Source: Pelotomaculum schinkii (GTDB taxonomy: Bacteria > Bacillota > Desulfotomaculia > Desulfotomaculales > Pelotomaculaceae). Taken from it: a stretch of 64,000 nt of DNA. Both the position numbers and the translations under genes were made by a program. The notes beneath the pieces are model-generated. The model had not been told where the DNA came from. It searched no databases and was given only the letters and a program-made list of their open reading frames with translations. The stretch covers positions 1 through 64,000 of the forward strand of contig NZ_QFGA01000003.1 of the NCBI RefSeq assembly GCF_004369205.1. Reading direction: 5' to 3'. Of the stretch, positions 35,619 to 43,582 are shown piece after piece (the stretch's first letter is position 1; every line of letters begins with the position of its first letter).

Positions 35619-36284
35619 ATAATACCCTTAAGAGACAATATCCCTTCCAGCACTTTTCCCATCGTAAATGTCCTTCTGATTATCATAAACCTGCTTGTGT
35701 TTGGATTCGAACTATCACTTGGGCGAGACCTGGACTATTTCATCATAACCCATGCTGTAATCCCGTCTCAGCTTGTGGAAGTGGGTTTGACCTTAGAGCA
35801 GCTGGTGCGGCTGACGACCACCATGTTCCTGCACGGGGGTTGGCTTCATGTCCTTAGCAACATGCTCTACCTGTGGATTTTTGGTGATAATGTTGAGGAC
35901 CGCATGGGACATTTTAATTACCTGGTGTTCTATCTTATCAGTGGTTACTTGGCTTCCCTTGTTCATATTTTCGTGGACCCGGTTTCCAATTCCCCTTTGA
36001 TCGGCGCCAGCGGCGCTATTGCGGGAATATTGGGAGCTTACTTGCTCCTTTACCCGCGCGCCAGGGTGCTGACACTGGTTTTCATAGTTTTCTTTATCCA
36101 GATTATACCTATTCCGGCAGTAATTTTCCTGGGGCTCTGGTTTTTCCTGCAGCTTATGAGCGGAACAGCCGGCTTGTCTGCTCAGGCCGTCCAGGGCGTA
36201 GCTTTCTGGGCTCATATCGGTGGTTTTGTCGCCGGAGTGGCGCTGGTTAAGTTTTTTGCGGGGGGAGAGCGCGTGAGATATTAA
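35619..36284 (+). CDS. Rhomboid-family intramembrane serine protease
   Basis: A polytopic membrane protein with HVLSNMLYLWIFG (His77, Asn81 of the oxyanion region), GASGAIAG (nucleophile Ser131) and AHIGGFVAG (His199), forming the rhomboid catalytic dyad. It cleaves membrane-embedded segments of other proteins. Its first canonical start codon in frame is GTG at 35697, which would remove most of the first membrane segment. The frame continues upstream as IPLRDNIPSSTFPIVNVLL, the usual N-terminus. It can only begin at ATA 35619, five bases after AGGAGGGG. An in-frame TAA at 35604 excludes an earlier start. The protein is 221 residues from there. Confidence 0.88.
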   Translation: MIPLRDNIPSSTFPIVNVLLIIINLLVFGFELSLGRDLDYFIITHAVIPSQLVEVGLTLEQLVRLTTTMFLHGGWLHVLSNMLYLWIFGDNVEDRMGHFNYLVFYLISGYLASLVHIFVDPVSNSPLIGASGAIAGILGAYLLLYPRARVLTLVFIVFFIQIIPIPAVIFLGLWFFLQLMSGTAGLSAQAVQGVAFWAHIGGFVAGVALVKFFAGGERVRY

Positions 36285-36416
36285 ATGCAATAGGTAAATC
36301 TATCCTTTATCAGCGCTGGCTTCCAGGAAATCCGCAAGGCCTCAGAGCAGGCTTCATTTACCTGAAGGATTGCCTCCTCTGCTGTCGAATCTTCACCATG
36401 AGGCGGAGGTGATATA

Positions 36417-36584
36417 ATGATCAAATATCAGTGCGACTGCGGCAATGAGGACCCGGGCGGTTTTGATGTTTATGTATCACAGAGTGAACTATGTGATATC
36501 CTTACGGTTGTCTGCAAATACTGTGGTGATATCAGAGAAGAATTAGTGGCCAGCAATAAGGACTCTATTATGCTGAAAATATAA
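36417..36584 (+). CDS. Small zinc-ribbon-like protein, 55 aa
   Basis: Not in a family I can name. ATG follows GGCGGAGGTGAT, a near-perfect match to the 16S tail, at five bases. The product starts MIKYQCDCG and has a second pair in VCKYCGD, so CxC plus CxxC could bind zinc. It ends shortly before a strong terminator. It is likely a genuine small gene of unknown function, transcribed rightward and convergent with the DUF3243 gene. Confidence 0.75.
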   Translation: MIKYQCDCGNEDPGGFDVYVSQSELCDILTVVCKYCGDIREELVASNKDSIMLKI

Positions 36585-36600
36585 ATTGTTTTATGATATT

Positions 36601-36642
36601 AGCTGAACCACCCAACAGATGGGTGGTTCAGCTGTTTTCTTA
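36601..36642. terminator. Shared terminator between convergent genes
   Basis: A 14-bp perfect stem, AGCTGAACCACCCA (36601-36614) with TGGGTGGTTCAGCT (36620-36633), followed by GTTTTCTT on the plus strand. It sits between the zinc-ribbon gene (plus) and the DUF3243 gene (minus) and overlaps the latter's stop region. Confidence 0.85.
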
Positions 36643-36897
36643 TGATACAAGCCGGGTCATAAGGGTTGCCAGGACCTTTCTTTCTTCAGGTCCTGCCACG
36701 TCCCACAATTCTTTTATCGCTTTCTGCTCCGGGTTTGCGGGGGGTACACTTTCGGCCAACAAATCTCCCGCCTGTTGGGCCAGGGAGCTTATTTTTTGTT
36801 TGGAAATCCCGAGCCCTTCGGCAAATTCCACAGCCTGTCCCAAAGTCTTTTTCCAGGTATCCCAGTCGGTGTTCGATAAGTTTACAGGGTTCAACAT
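36640..36897 (-). CDS. DUF3243-type protein
   Basis: 85 residues from the ATG at 36897, preceded by AAGGAG at eight bases. An upstream TTG in frame is less likely. The pattern DWDTWKKTLGQAVEFAEGLG and the tail PEQKAIKELWDVAGPEERKVLATLMTRLV match the DUF3243 family of short helical proteins found across Firmicutes. The function of the family is unknown. No membrane segment or cysteine. Confidence 0.85.
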   Translation of the reverse strand: MLNPVNLSNTDWDTWKKTLGQAVEFAEGLGISKQKISSLAQQAGDLLAESVPPANPEQKAIKELWDVAGPEERKVLATLMTRLVS

Positions 36898-37120
36898 AAA
36901 CAACACTCCTTTACTTTCTATTTAAAAGTTATTTTTCACCGCAGGCTCCTTTTTATTCATTTTCTGGAATACAGGCGGCGCAATACTGTAATTTCCTTAA
37001 AAGATTTAGCGTCATGCCGGAGGACGGCCTGCTGTAAGACCATCCTTGTGTTATAATACAGGAAATAAAAGGCGAAAATATGAGAAGCTAAACACTTCTT
37101 GTTTGGAGCGTGTAACTTAT

Positions 37121-38176
37121 ATGAGTGTTTTTATCCTGGCTTTGGAGACATCCTGTGATGAAACATCGGCATCGGTTGTGGCAGATGGTACGGAGGTCTT
37201 GTCTAATATCATCTCCTCTCAGATAGATGTGCACCGTAAATTTGGCGGGGTTGTTCCTGAAGTGGCTTCACGCAAGCACCTGGAGCTGCTCAACCAGGTA
37301 GTGGGGGAGGCGCTTACCGCCGCCGGCCTCACGCTTGACGCTCTGGGAGCCGTGGCCGTGACATATGGACCCGGGCTGGTCGGAGCTCTTCTGGTCGGGG
37401 TTTCTGCCGCCAAGGCCATAGCCTACGGGCTGAATATACCGCTAGTGGGAGTCAATCACCTGGAAGGGCATATTTATGCCAATTTCCTGTGTGAGCCGGG
37501 GCTCGACTTCCCTCTTCTGTGCCTGATCGTTTCGGGCGGCCATACCGACCTGGTTTACATGGCCAAACACGGTGATTGCCGCGTGATCGGCAGGACCAGG
37601 GATGATGCCGCGGGTGAAGCGTTTGACAAGGTCGCCCGGGTCATCGGTCTTGGTTACCCGGGCGGTCCTTTGATCGACCGCCTGGCACGGGAAGGTAACC
37701 CTAAAGCCATAAGCTTGCCCAGAGCTTATCTGGAGGAAGGCAGCTTGGACTTCAGCTTTAGCGGTCTCAAATCAGCTGTTATTTACACTCTTCAGCGTGC
37801 AGAGCAGAGGGGGGAAGAGATTAACAAAGCTGACCTGGCGGCGTCTTTCCAGGAAGCCTTAATCGACGTGCTGGTAGACAAAACCTTTACTGCGGCGCAA
37901 GATACAGGCGTTTCTACAATTCTCCTGGCCGGAGGGGTGTCCGCCAATTCCAGATTGCGGCTCGCCATCACCGAAAGGGCCGCCGGCAGTAATTACCGCA
38001 TGGTGGTACCTCCTCCTGTACTCTGTACGGACAACGCCGCCATGGTCGCCTGCGCCGGTTATTATAAATTGCTGAGAGGCGCCACAGCGCCTCTTACCCT
38101 TAACGCTGTGCCCGACTTGAAACTCGGAGAGGAAAGGTACGAGGGTAATTTTAAGGGGAAAATACTTCATGGTTAG
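37121..38176 (+). CDS. tsaD: tRNA N6-threonylcarbamoyladenosine synthase subunit TsaD
   Basis: 351 residues from ATG 37121; the frame is open another 25 codons upstream but without a family-like sequence. The opening is LALETSCDETSASVV. The metal-binding HxxxH is in NHLEGHIYANF, and ASKH-fold ATPase motifs follow (LIVSGGHTDLVYM, GEAFDKVARVIGLGYPGGP, LAGGVSANSRLR). TsaD, with TsaB, TsaE and TsaC elsewhere, transfers threonylcarbamoyl to A37 of ANN-decoding tRNAs. The ribosome site is modest (GGAG at 12 bases). Confidence 0.96.
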   Translation: MSVFILALETSCDETSASVVADGTEVLSNIISSQIDVHRKFGGVVPEVASRKHLELLNQVVGEALTAAGLTLDALGAVAVTYGPGLVGALLVGVSAAKAIAYGLNIPLVGVNHLEGHIYANFLCEPGLDFPLLCLIVSGGHTDLVYMAKHGDCRVIGRTRDDAAGEAFDKVARVIGLGYPGGPLIDRLAREGNPKAISLPRAYLEEGSLDFSFSGLKSAVIYTLQRAEQRGEEINKADLAASFQEALIDVLVDKTFTAAQDTGVSTILLAGGVSANSRLRLAITERAAGSNYRMVVPPPVLCTDNAAMVACAGYYKLLRGATAPLTLNAVPDLKLGEERYEGNFKGKILHG

Positions 38177-38294
38177 ATCGAAAAACATAGAAAATTTGGG
38201 ACGTTTGTCCTAAAAACAGGGGTTCTGTGGATGACTTATTCTGTGGATAATGTGCATAAGTCTGTTAATAACTTATAATACAAGGGGTCTTCTT

Positions 38295-39653
38295 GTGGGT
38301 GAAATAAATTCGGCAGAAAACTCCATCAGGGACTGCGTTGTTGATGGAAATATTTTACCTCTTACCTCAACGTGCAACACGCGCTGTGTTTTTTGCTCGC
38401 ACCGCTTTAATCCGCCTGAGGTCAGGGTGTACCGTATTCCGCCCAGAACCCTTGCCTCCATAAAAAATGCGCTGCCTTTTATTGACCCGGCGCGGCCGAT
38501 TGTTATCGGGGAGTCGGTTACCCGGATTATTGAAGGTGAACCTTTTACACACCCGGAGATAGCCGGAATCCTTCGTTTGCTTCGCTCGGCTTTCCCCCGC
38601 ACGCCCGTCCGCCTTACCACCAACGGCATTCTCCTCGATGAGGACATGGCGCATCTATTGCGGCGCCTGGGGAATATTACGCTCAACCTTTCTCTGAATT
38701 GTATGGGAGAGCGCAACAGGAATTTCTTATTAGGGGACAATCAGGCCGGAGCCGCGGTCAACAGCGTGAAATTGCTTAAGAAATACGGCATTCCATTTCA
38801 CGGCAGTGTTGTTGCAATGCCTCACTTGACTGGTTGGGATGATCTGGAGAACACCATCAGATATCTCTCCTGGCATGAAGCAGAGACACTGCGGGTCTTC
38901 GAGCCCGGATTTTCCAGGTTCGCGCCGCCGGAACTGCAATTTAGCCGGACGCTCAGGGCTGAACTGGAAAGTTTTATCTCCCGCCTGCGTAGGATAATAA
39001 ATATACCCATTATCTCCGAGCCGCCTTTTATTGGCAGCCTGGAGGCGGAAGTAGCGGGGGTGATCGCCGGTTCACCTGCTGCCGGGGCCGGCTTAAAGCC
39101 GGGGGATGTGATCACGGAGGTTAACGGTTCCGGTGTCAACTCCAGGGTCCAGGCCTTTGGGAGGATCCTCAAGGCTGCGAACCCTGAAGTGGCTGTAAAG
39201 AGGGGAAGTGAGCCGCCCATGGCTTTTTGCATCCGCAAAGGCCGTGGTGAAAGGTCAGGGCTGGTCATGCACTATGACCTCGACCCGGGGTTGATCGATG
39301 ATATGGCCAGGGTGGCCCGGCGGCGCAGGGCCCGGACCGTTCTGCTGCTAACCTCACCACTGGCCGCTCCGGTATTGCGGCAGGGTCTGGAGCGATTCTG
39401 GGAAGAAGGGGCCGATGTCGAAACGCTCGAGGTGGAAAACCATTTCTTTGGAGGCTCGATCCGGGCGGCAGGGTTGCTTACGGTTGGCGATATGGGTGAT
39501 TGTTTAGGAAAATACCTGGCCGCAAGTACCACCGGCAAGCCTGATTTAGTCCTGCTCCCCGGTTTGGCCTTCGACCGGACCGGCAGTGACCTGACCGCAA
39601 CGCCTTACACCAGGCTTGAAGAGGAGTTCGGGATTCCAATGGAGGCAATATGA
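38295..39653 (+). CDS. Radical-SAM protein with PDZ domain (DUF512 type)
   Basis: 452 residues from a GTG at 38295, preceded by AAGGGG. The radical-SAM cluster motif is CNTRCVFC (C-x3-C-x2-C). PVRLTTNGILL and a central barrel follow. A PDZ segment lies at about residues 250-310 (AGVIAGSPAAGAGLKPGDVITEVNG). The final third is the DUF512 C-terminal part with EVENHFFGGSIRAAGLLTVGD. DUF512 proteins are conserved in Firmicutes and are proposed iron-sulfur enzymes of unknown substrate. The order in the usual family is PDZ first, then SAM, so the arrangement here (SAM first, PDZ internal) is worth checking. Confidence 0.8.
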   Translation: MGEINSAENSIRDCVVDGNILPLTSTCNTRCVFCSHRFNPPEVRVYRIPPRTLASIKNALPFIDPARPIVIGESVTRIIEGEPFTHPEIAGILRLLRSAFPRTPVRLTTNGILLDEDMAHLLRRLGNITLNLSLNCMGERNRNFLLGDNQAGAAVNSVKLLKKYGIPFHGSVVAMPHLTGWDDLENTIRYLSWHEAETLRVFEPGFSRFAPPELQFSRTLRAELESFISRLRRIINIPIISEPPFIGSLEAEVAGVIAGSPAAGAGLKPGDVITEVNGSGVNSRVQAFGRILKAANPEVAVKRGSEPPMAFCIRKGRGERSGLVMHYDLDPGLIDDMARVARRRRARTVLLLTSPLAAPVLRQGLERFWEEGADVETLEVENHFFGGSIRAAGLLTVGDMGDCLGKYLAASTTGKPDLVLLPGLAFDRTGSDLTATPYTRLEEEFGIPMEAI

Positions 39654-39742
39654 GGTGTTTTTTTGTGTCAGTGACACTACCCGGCAGGGAACTGAAACCC
39701 TTCTGTTGAATACTAAAATACTATTAAAAGGGGGTAGAGGGT

Positions 39743-40174
39743 ATGAAAGTCAGGCAAATATCCATCTTTCTGGAAAATAAATTCGGTCGCCTGGCCCAAG
39801 TAACCAGGGTGTTGGGGGAAAATGGCATTAATATTAGGGCTCTGTCAATTGCTGATACTACCGATTTCGGCATCCTCAGGTTAATCGTGAACGAACCGGA
39901 AAAGGCATACGGAGTACTTAAGGACGCGGGGTTCACTGTCAGCGCCACCGATGTGATCGCCGTAGAAGTAGCTGATACGCCCGGCGGCTTGGCCGTAGCG
40001 CTTGAGGCTCTGGAGAAGACGGGAATAAATATCGAGTACCTGTATGCCTTTGTACAAAAGGCCTCCAGCGCCGCCCTGGTAGTTTTCCGGGTAGAACAGG
40101 TTGACGAGGCCATTAAAGTACTCCAGCAAAGCGGTACCCGTATCCTAAGCGAAGACGAGGTTTATCAACTGTAA
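39743..40174 (+). CDS. Tandem ACT-domain protein
   Basis: 143 residues made of two ACT domains: [20 protein letters not shown] with [12 protein letters not shown], then [34 protein letters not shown] domains bind small ligands such as amino acids. The tandem form is often encoded next to phenylacetate-CoA ligases in anaerobes. No such ligase neighbours it here (the nearest is at 30.4 kb). The start ATG has AGAGGGT before it. It is likely a regulatory ligand sensor. Confidence 0.9.
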   Translation: MKVRQISIFLENKFGRLAQVTRVLGENGINIRALSIADTTDFGILRLIVNEPEKAYGVLKDAGFTVSATDVIAVEVADTPGGLAVALEALEKTGINIEYLYAFVQKASSAALVVFRVEQVDEAIKVLQQSGTRILSEDEVYQL

Positions 40175-40249
40175 TGTTTCCCCAATTATCGGCGCCGGTC
40201 CAAAAGAGGTTATGTTAAATAGAATAATTAATGTCGAGGAGCAGTGCGG

Positions 40250-40828
40250 GTGTTAAAAAGCATAATTAGAGGAGACTTGCTGAAACGCAGGCGTGCTTTG
40301 ACCCCCGGCGAGGTTGCCAAAAGAAGCAAAATGGTCATCGAGCGGCTGCTGGAGATGGAAGAGTACCGGAAAGCGTCAACTATAATGACCTATCTGCATT
40401 TTCGTAACGAGGTCGAAACTGACGGGTTGATCCGTCAGGCTATGGCGGACGGCAAGAGAGTCGTTGTCCCGGCAACTGACGCATCCCACCGGCGTATAAT
40501 ACCGTCACTCTTGGTGAAATATCCGGAAGACCTTGCGCCCGGGCCGTTGCAGATCATGGAACCTAAGGCGAGCTCCCTGCGGCTTTGCAACCCGGCATTA
40601 ATCGATCTTGTAATAGTCCCCGGCGTGGCGTTCGACCTGGAAGGAAACCGGTTGGGTTATGGCGGCGGATTTTATGACCGTTTTTTGCTTTTGATCAAAC
40701 CTGAAGCCGTATCCGTTGGCCTTTCATTTGAGCTTCAGGTGCTAACCCGGCTGGAACGCAGTCCTCATGATGTACCCGTGAACTATTTGCTGACAGAAGA
40801 CCGGGTGATTGAAATCAGGCGCTCTTAA
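40250..40828 (+). CDS. 5-formyltetrahydrofolate cyclo-ligase family protein
   Basis: 192 residues from the GTG at 40250, which has GAGGAG at eight bases; an earlier GTG at 40244 is too close to it. The family signature VPGVAFDLEGNRLGYGGGFYDRFL is intact, with the N-terminal RGDLLKRRRAL and the substrate-side TYLHFRNEVETD. It converts 5-formyl-THF to 5,10-methenyl-THF with ATP. This is consistent with folate one-carbon metabolism near a formate dehydrogenase, though the two are separate operons. Confidence 0.93.
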   Translation: MLKSIIRGDLLKRRRALTPGEVAKRSKMVIERLLEMEEYRKASTIMTYLHFRNEVETDGLIRQAMADGKRVVVPATDASHRRIIPSLLVKYPEDLAPGPLQIMEPKASSLRLCNPALIDLVIVPGVAFDLEGNRLGYGGGFYDRFLLLIKPEAVSVGLSFELQVLTRLERSPHDVPVNYLLTEDRVIEIRRS

Positions 40829-40965
40829 GGTTGAACTAACTAGAATAATATTGTCTTAATTAATGAATAATCTAAACCATAATGAACAAAAAACAATATT
40901 GGGGATGAAGGTTCATCGTCAATGCTGTAGAGTTGTATTGTTGACATAACACCAAGACTGTGGAT
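40829..40965. other. Intergenic, no gene seen
   Basis: AT-rich; part of the 660-base gap between the folate gene and the formate channel gene. A second TTGACA at 40941 lacks a matched -10. Confidence 0.5.
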
Positions 40966-41096
40966 TTGACATTTATACATTAATATGCTACCATAGTTTA
41001 AAATTATTTAAATATTTTAAAAAAGAAGCAGCTGAATCGAACAACGATAGGCTGGCAATTTTTTGCGTGTGCAATTAATTGCCGGCTTTTCTATTT
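40966..41096 (+). promoter_or_regulatory. Promoter and early hairpin upstream of the formate genes
   Basis: TTGACA (40966-40971), a 17-base spacer and TACCAT (40989-40994) make a good promoter. About 50 bases further, GGCTGGCAATT pairs with AATTGCCGGCT (41050-41087), followed by TTTTCTATTT. The transcript may end here, leaving a short RNA, or this is an attenuator for the downstream operon. The remaining 390 bases to the channel gene hold only tiny frames. Confidence 0.5.
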
Positions 41097-41487
41097 ATAC
41101 CCTTTAACTTTAAATAGTTTAATATAGGTTCACCCCCTTGTTAAGGAATCGTGATGGAAGTGTTTTTGTGTTTTTCCGCTTACAATTCAAGGCATTCATG
41201 GGGTATAAATCCAACCATGGGTCTTTCAGCTAAAGGAGCTTGTTTTTAGTTGATGGCTAAGAAAGGTGGTGGTTAAGGTTTTCATATGGATTACCGGGAG
41301 GAGGTGAAGCGCGCAGGGAAAGTTTAAGGGTTTCTTTCCAGTATGTTTGAGTGTCCTTATCTCTACAAGTTTAATGTTGTTTCAAGGGGAGTTGGTAGAG
41401 TACACCGGCGCAAGTCTATGTCGATCTTGTCAATGGTGGAGAGTAGCTCGTTTTTTTAACCTAATATTATTATAAGGGGGTTCATCT

Positions 41488-42405
41488 ATGGCTAATCCTC
41501 CAGCAGTTACAGTCTGCCTGGCGGGTAACGTCGGCAGATACAAATCATCTTTACCGGTTGGACAGCTCTTGTTGCGCGGCATCATGGCCGGCGCTTATAT
41601 CGCGGTCGGGGCCGCGTTGTGTACGGTTGCCGGAACCGGAGTCGCTCCTTTACTGGGCGCAGGATTCGCAAAATTCATCGGGGGCGCAGTCTTCCCGGTA
41701 GGCCTGATTGCCATCGTGCTCACCGGTATGGAGCTCTTTACCGGCGACGCGATGTTAGGGCCTTTGTCTGTATTGCAGGGCAAGATCGGCTGGGGCAAGG
41801 TTTTAAATAACTGGCTCTGGGTTTATATCGGCAACTTAATCGGCTCACTGGCTTACGCTTATATCATGGTTTGGGGTCCCTTTACCCAGGGCGCATTGGG
41901 CGCCGCCGAGCCCAATGCTTTCGGGCTCAACGCGGTAGCAATCGCAGTGGGTAAAACTCTGGCCTACAAGTCGGTCGGCAGTATCGGCCTGTGGTCATGT
42001 TTCCTGGCGGCTATTGGTTGTAACTTCCTGGTTAACGTAGCCATCATGCTGGGTATTACCGCCAAGGAGTTCATCGGCAAATTCTTCGGCATCTGGTTCC
42101 CGATCATGGCCTTCGTTGCCACCGGCTTTGAGCACTGTGTGGCCAACATGTATTTCCTGCCCACCGGTCTCTGGATCACGCAGTTGTTCCCCAGCCTCGT
42201 TGACAAATCAACGAAAGCGGCTGACGGAACGGTTACTTACTGGAGTCCCCTCCTGCACAAATTTGGTGGGCTGACCTGGGGTGATGTGTGGCTTTGGAAC
42301 ATCATTCCCGCCACCCTTGGAAACATCGTGGGCGGCATGATTTTCGTCGGTTTCGTGTATTATTTCGCCTTCCGTAACGAATTCCCGGAAGATCTTATGA
42401 AATAG
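41488..42405 (+). CDS. fdhC: Formate/nitrite transporter (FNT) family channel
   Basis: 305 residues with six to eight hydrophobic segments. Conserved FNT elements are ALFTGDAML-type (LFTGDAMLGPLSVLQGK), GCNFLVNVAIML and FEHCVANMYFLPTGL, containing the pore histidine. At the start, PVGQLLLRGIMAGAYIAVGAAL forms the first span. It moves formate across the membrane. It lies directly before the formate dehydrogenase operon, so formate is the probable cargo. The start ATG has AAGGGGG at about seven bases. A strong hairpin (TTGCAGGCGC with GCGCCTGCAA, 42414-42442) follows the stop but has no T run. Confidence 0.92.
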   Translation: MANPPAVTVCLAGNVGRYKSSLPVGQLLLRGIMAGAYIAVGAALCTVAGTGVAPLLGAGFAKFIGGAVFPVGLIAIVLTGMELFTGDAMLGPLSVLQGKIGWGKVLNNWLWVYIGNLIGSLAYAYIMVWGPFTQGALGAAEPNAFGLNAVAIAVGKTLAYKSVGSIGLWSCFLAAIGCNFLVNVAIMLGITAKEFIGKFFGIWFPIMAFVATGFEHCVANMYFLPTGLWITQLFPSLVDKSTKAADGTVTYWSPLLHKFGGLTWGDVWLWNIIPATLGNIVGGMIFVGFVYYFAFRNEFPEDLMK

Positions 42406-42588
42406 GTATTATGGTTGCAGGCGCTTATATCCAGCGCCTGCAACTGAAGTTAGAAGGCTTAAATGTTTGACATAAGGGCGGTTTTAAACTGCATGGCGGC
42501 AATATCCTGCATTTTGAAACAGCTTTTCCCGGTTAAACAGCTTTTATTAATTGAATAACTTTTATTTACTCGGAAAGGAGTATTCTCA

Positions 42589-43053
42589 ATGCGGATGTCC
42601 GTACCTGCCTGGATCAGCTTGGGTTTGGCTACGGTCCTGGTTTTATTTTCGTATGCGGTTAATCCCGATCCGGCCCTCCTCCGCACAGCGCTGCCGATGC
42701 TCGTTTTGTTGGCGGCTATTCCGTTAATTCTGAATCAAATGAACATGCGCCAGGCAGACCGGGTGGATATGCGGGATTTCAAACTATACCCGATCGGGGA
42801 CTTAACAAAATTAGGCGCGGGAACTCCGGTTCGCCTGCAAGGCACCGTGGAGGCGACTGCGCTAAAATGGTTAAACCGCCCAAATTTCCAGCTTAACGAC
42901 AAAAGTGGTAAAATTAAGGTCTTTATGTTTGCGGCGCCGCGTGAGAATATCAAGATAGGGGACCGGGTGGAAGCGGCAGGAAACCTGCGTTCCTTTGGAA
43001 GAAAAAAGGAAAAGATCGTTTGGGGTGTCAAGATTCAGAAATTAAACCGTTAA
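42589..43053 (+). CDS. Membrane-anchored OB-fold protein, 154 aa
   Basis: Two hydrophobic segments occupy about residues 5-25 and 32-50. A soluble domain follows (about 62-154) with GTPVRLQGTVEATALKWL, FQLNDKSGKIKVFMF and IKIGDRVEAAGNLRSFG, which reads as an OB fold of the nucleic-acid-binding (tRNA_anti) type. The start ATG has AAAGGAG seven bases upstream. It overlaps nothing but runs into the HymA gene with 26 bases between. It could be an assembly or anchoring factor for the formate dehydrogenase; this is speculative. Confidence 0.75.
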   Translation: MRMSVPAWISLGLATVLVLFSYAVNPDPALLRTALPMLVLLAAIPLILNQMNMRQADRVDMRDFKLYPIGDLTKLGAGTPVRLQGTVEATALKWLNRPNFQLNDKSGKIKVFMFAAPRENIKIGDRVEAAGNLRSFGRKKEKIVWGVKIQKLNR

Positions 43054-43079
43054 AAGCGAACCGAAAGGGGGAACAGCTA

Positions 43080-43568
43080 TTGTCAGCCTGCGCCTGTGGT
43101 GAAAAAGTGGTATTAAGCCACGAGGAAGCGTTTCTGAAATTGTTGGACAAGTACCGTGATTATAAAGGGGGTCTCATTCCGGTACTGCAGGGGGCCCAAG
43201 ACATATATGGATATCTACCGAAAGACGTGCTGCAGACAATCGCCAAGGAACTGAATATGCCGTTCAGTAAAGTGTACGGGGTGGTTACTTTTTATGCCCA
43301 GTTCCACCTCAAGCCGCGCGGCCGCAACATAATCCGCATTTGTCTCGGCACGGCCTGTCACGTACGGGGCGGCGCTAAAATACTTCAAGCCGTAGAGGAG
43401 CACCTGGGAATTAAACACGGGGAAACAACAGAAGACCTTCGTTTTACCTTGGAGACCGTGGCCTGTATCGGCGCCTGCGGCCTGTCGCCTTGTATGATGG
43501 TTAACGACAATACGCATGGTCGTCTGGATCCCAAGGCTGTTGGGGCAATCCTGGATACTTATGAATAA
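43080..43568 (+). CDS. hymA: HymA/NuoE-type [2Fe-2S] subunit
   Basis: 162 residues from TTG 43080, behind AAAGGGGGAA. The thioredoxin-like [2Fe-2S] ligands are CLGTACHVRGG and CIGACGLSPC. LIPVLQGAQDIYGYLPKDVL and VYGVVTFYAQFHLKPRG are NuoE signatures. It is the small subunit of the NADH-type module that links formate oxidation to NAD(P)H and possibly ferredoxin. The unusual N-terminal SACACGEK adds two cysteines. Next gene 15 bases downstream. Confidence 0.93.
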   Translation: MSACACGEKVVLSHEEAFLKLLDKYRDYKGGLIPVLQGAQDIYGYLPKDVLQTIAKELNMPFSKVYGVVTFYAQFHLKPRGRNIIRICLGTACHVRGGAKILQAVEEHLGIKHGETTEDLRFTLETVACIGACGLSPCMMVNDNTHGRLDPKAVGAILDTYE

Positions 43569-43582
43569 GGGGGTGGAAGAGT

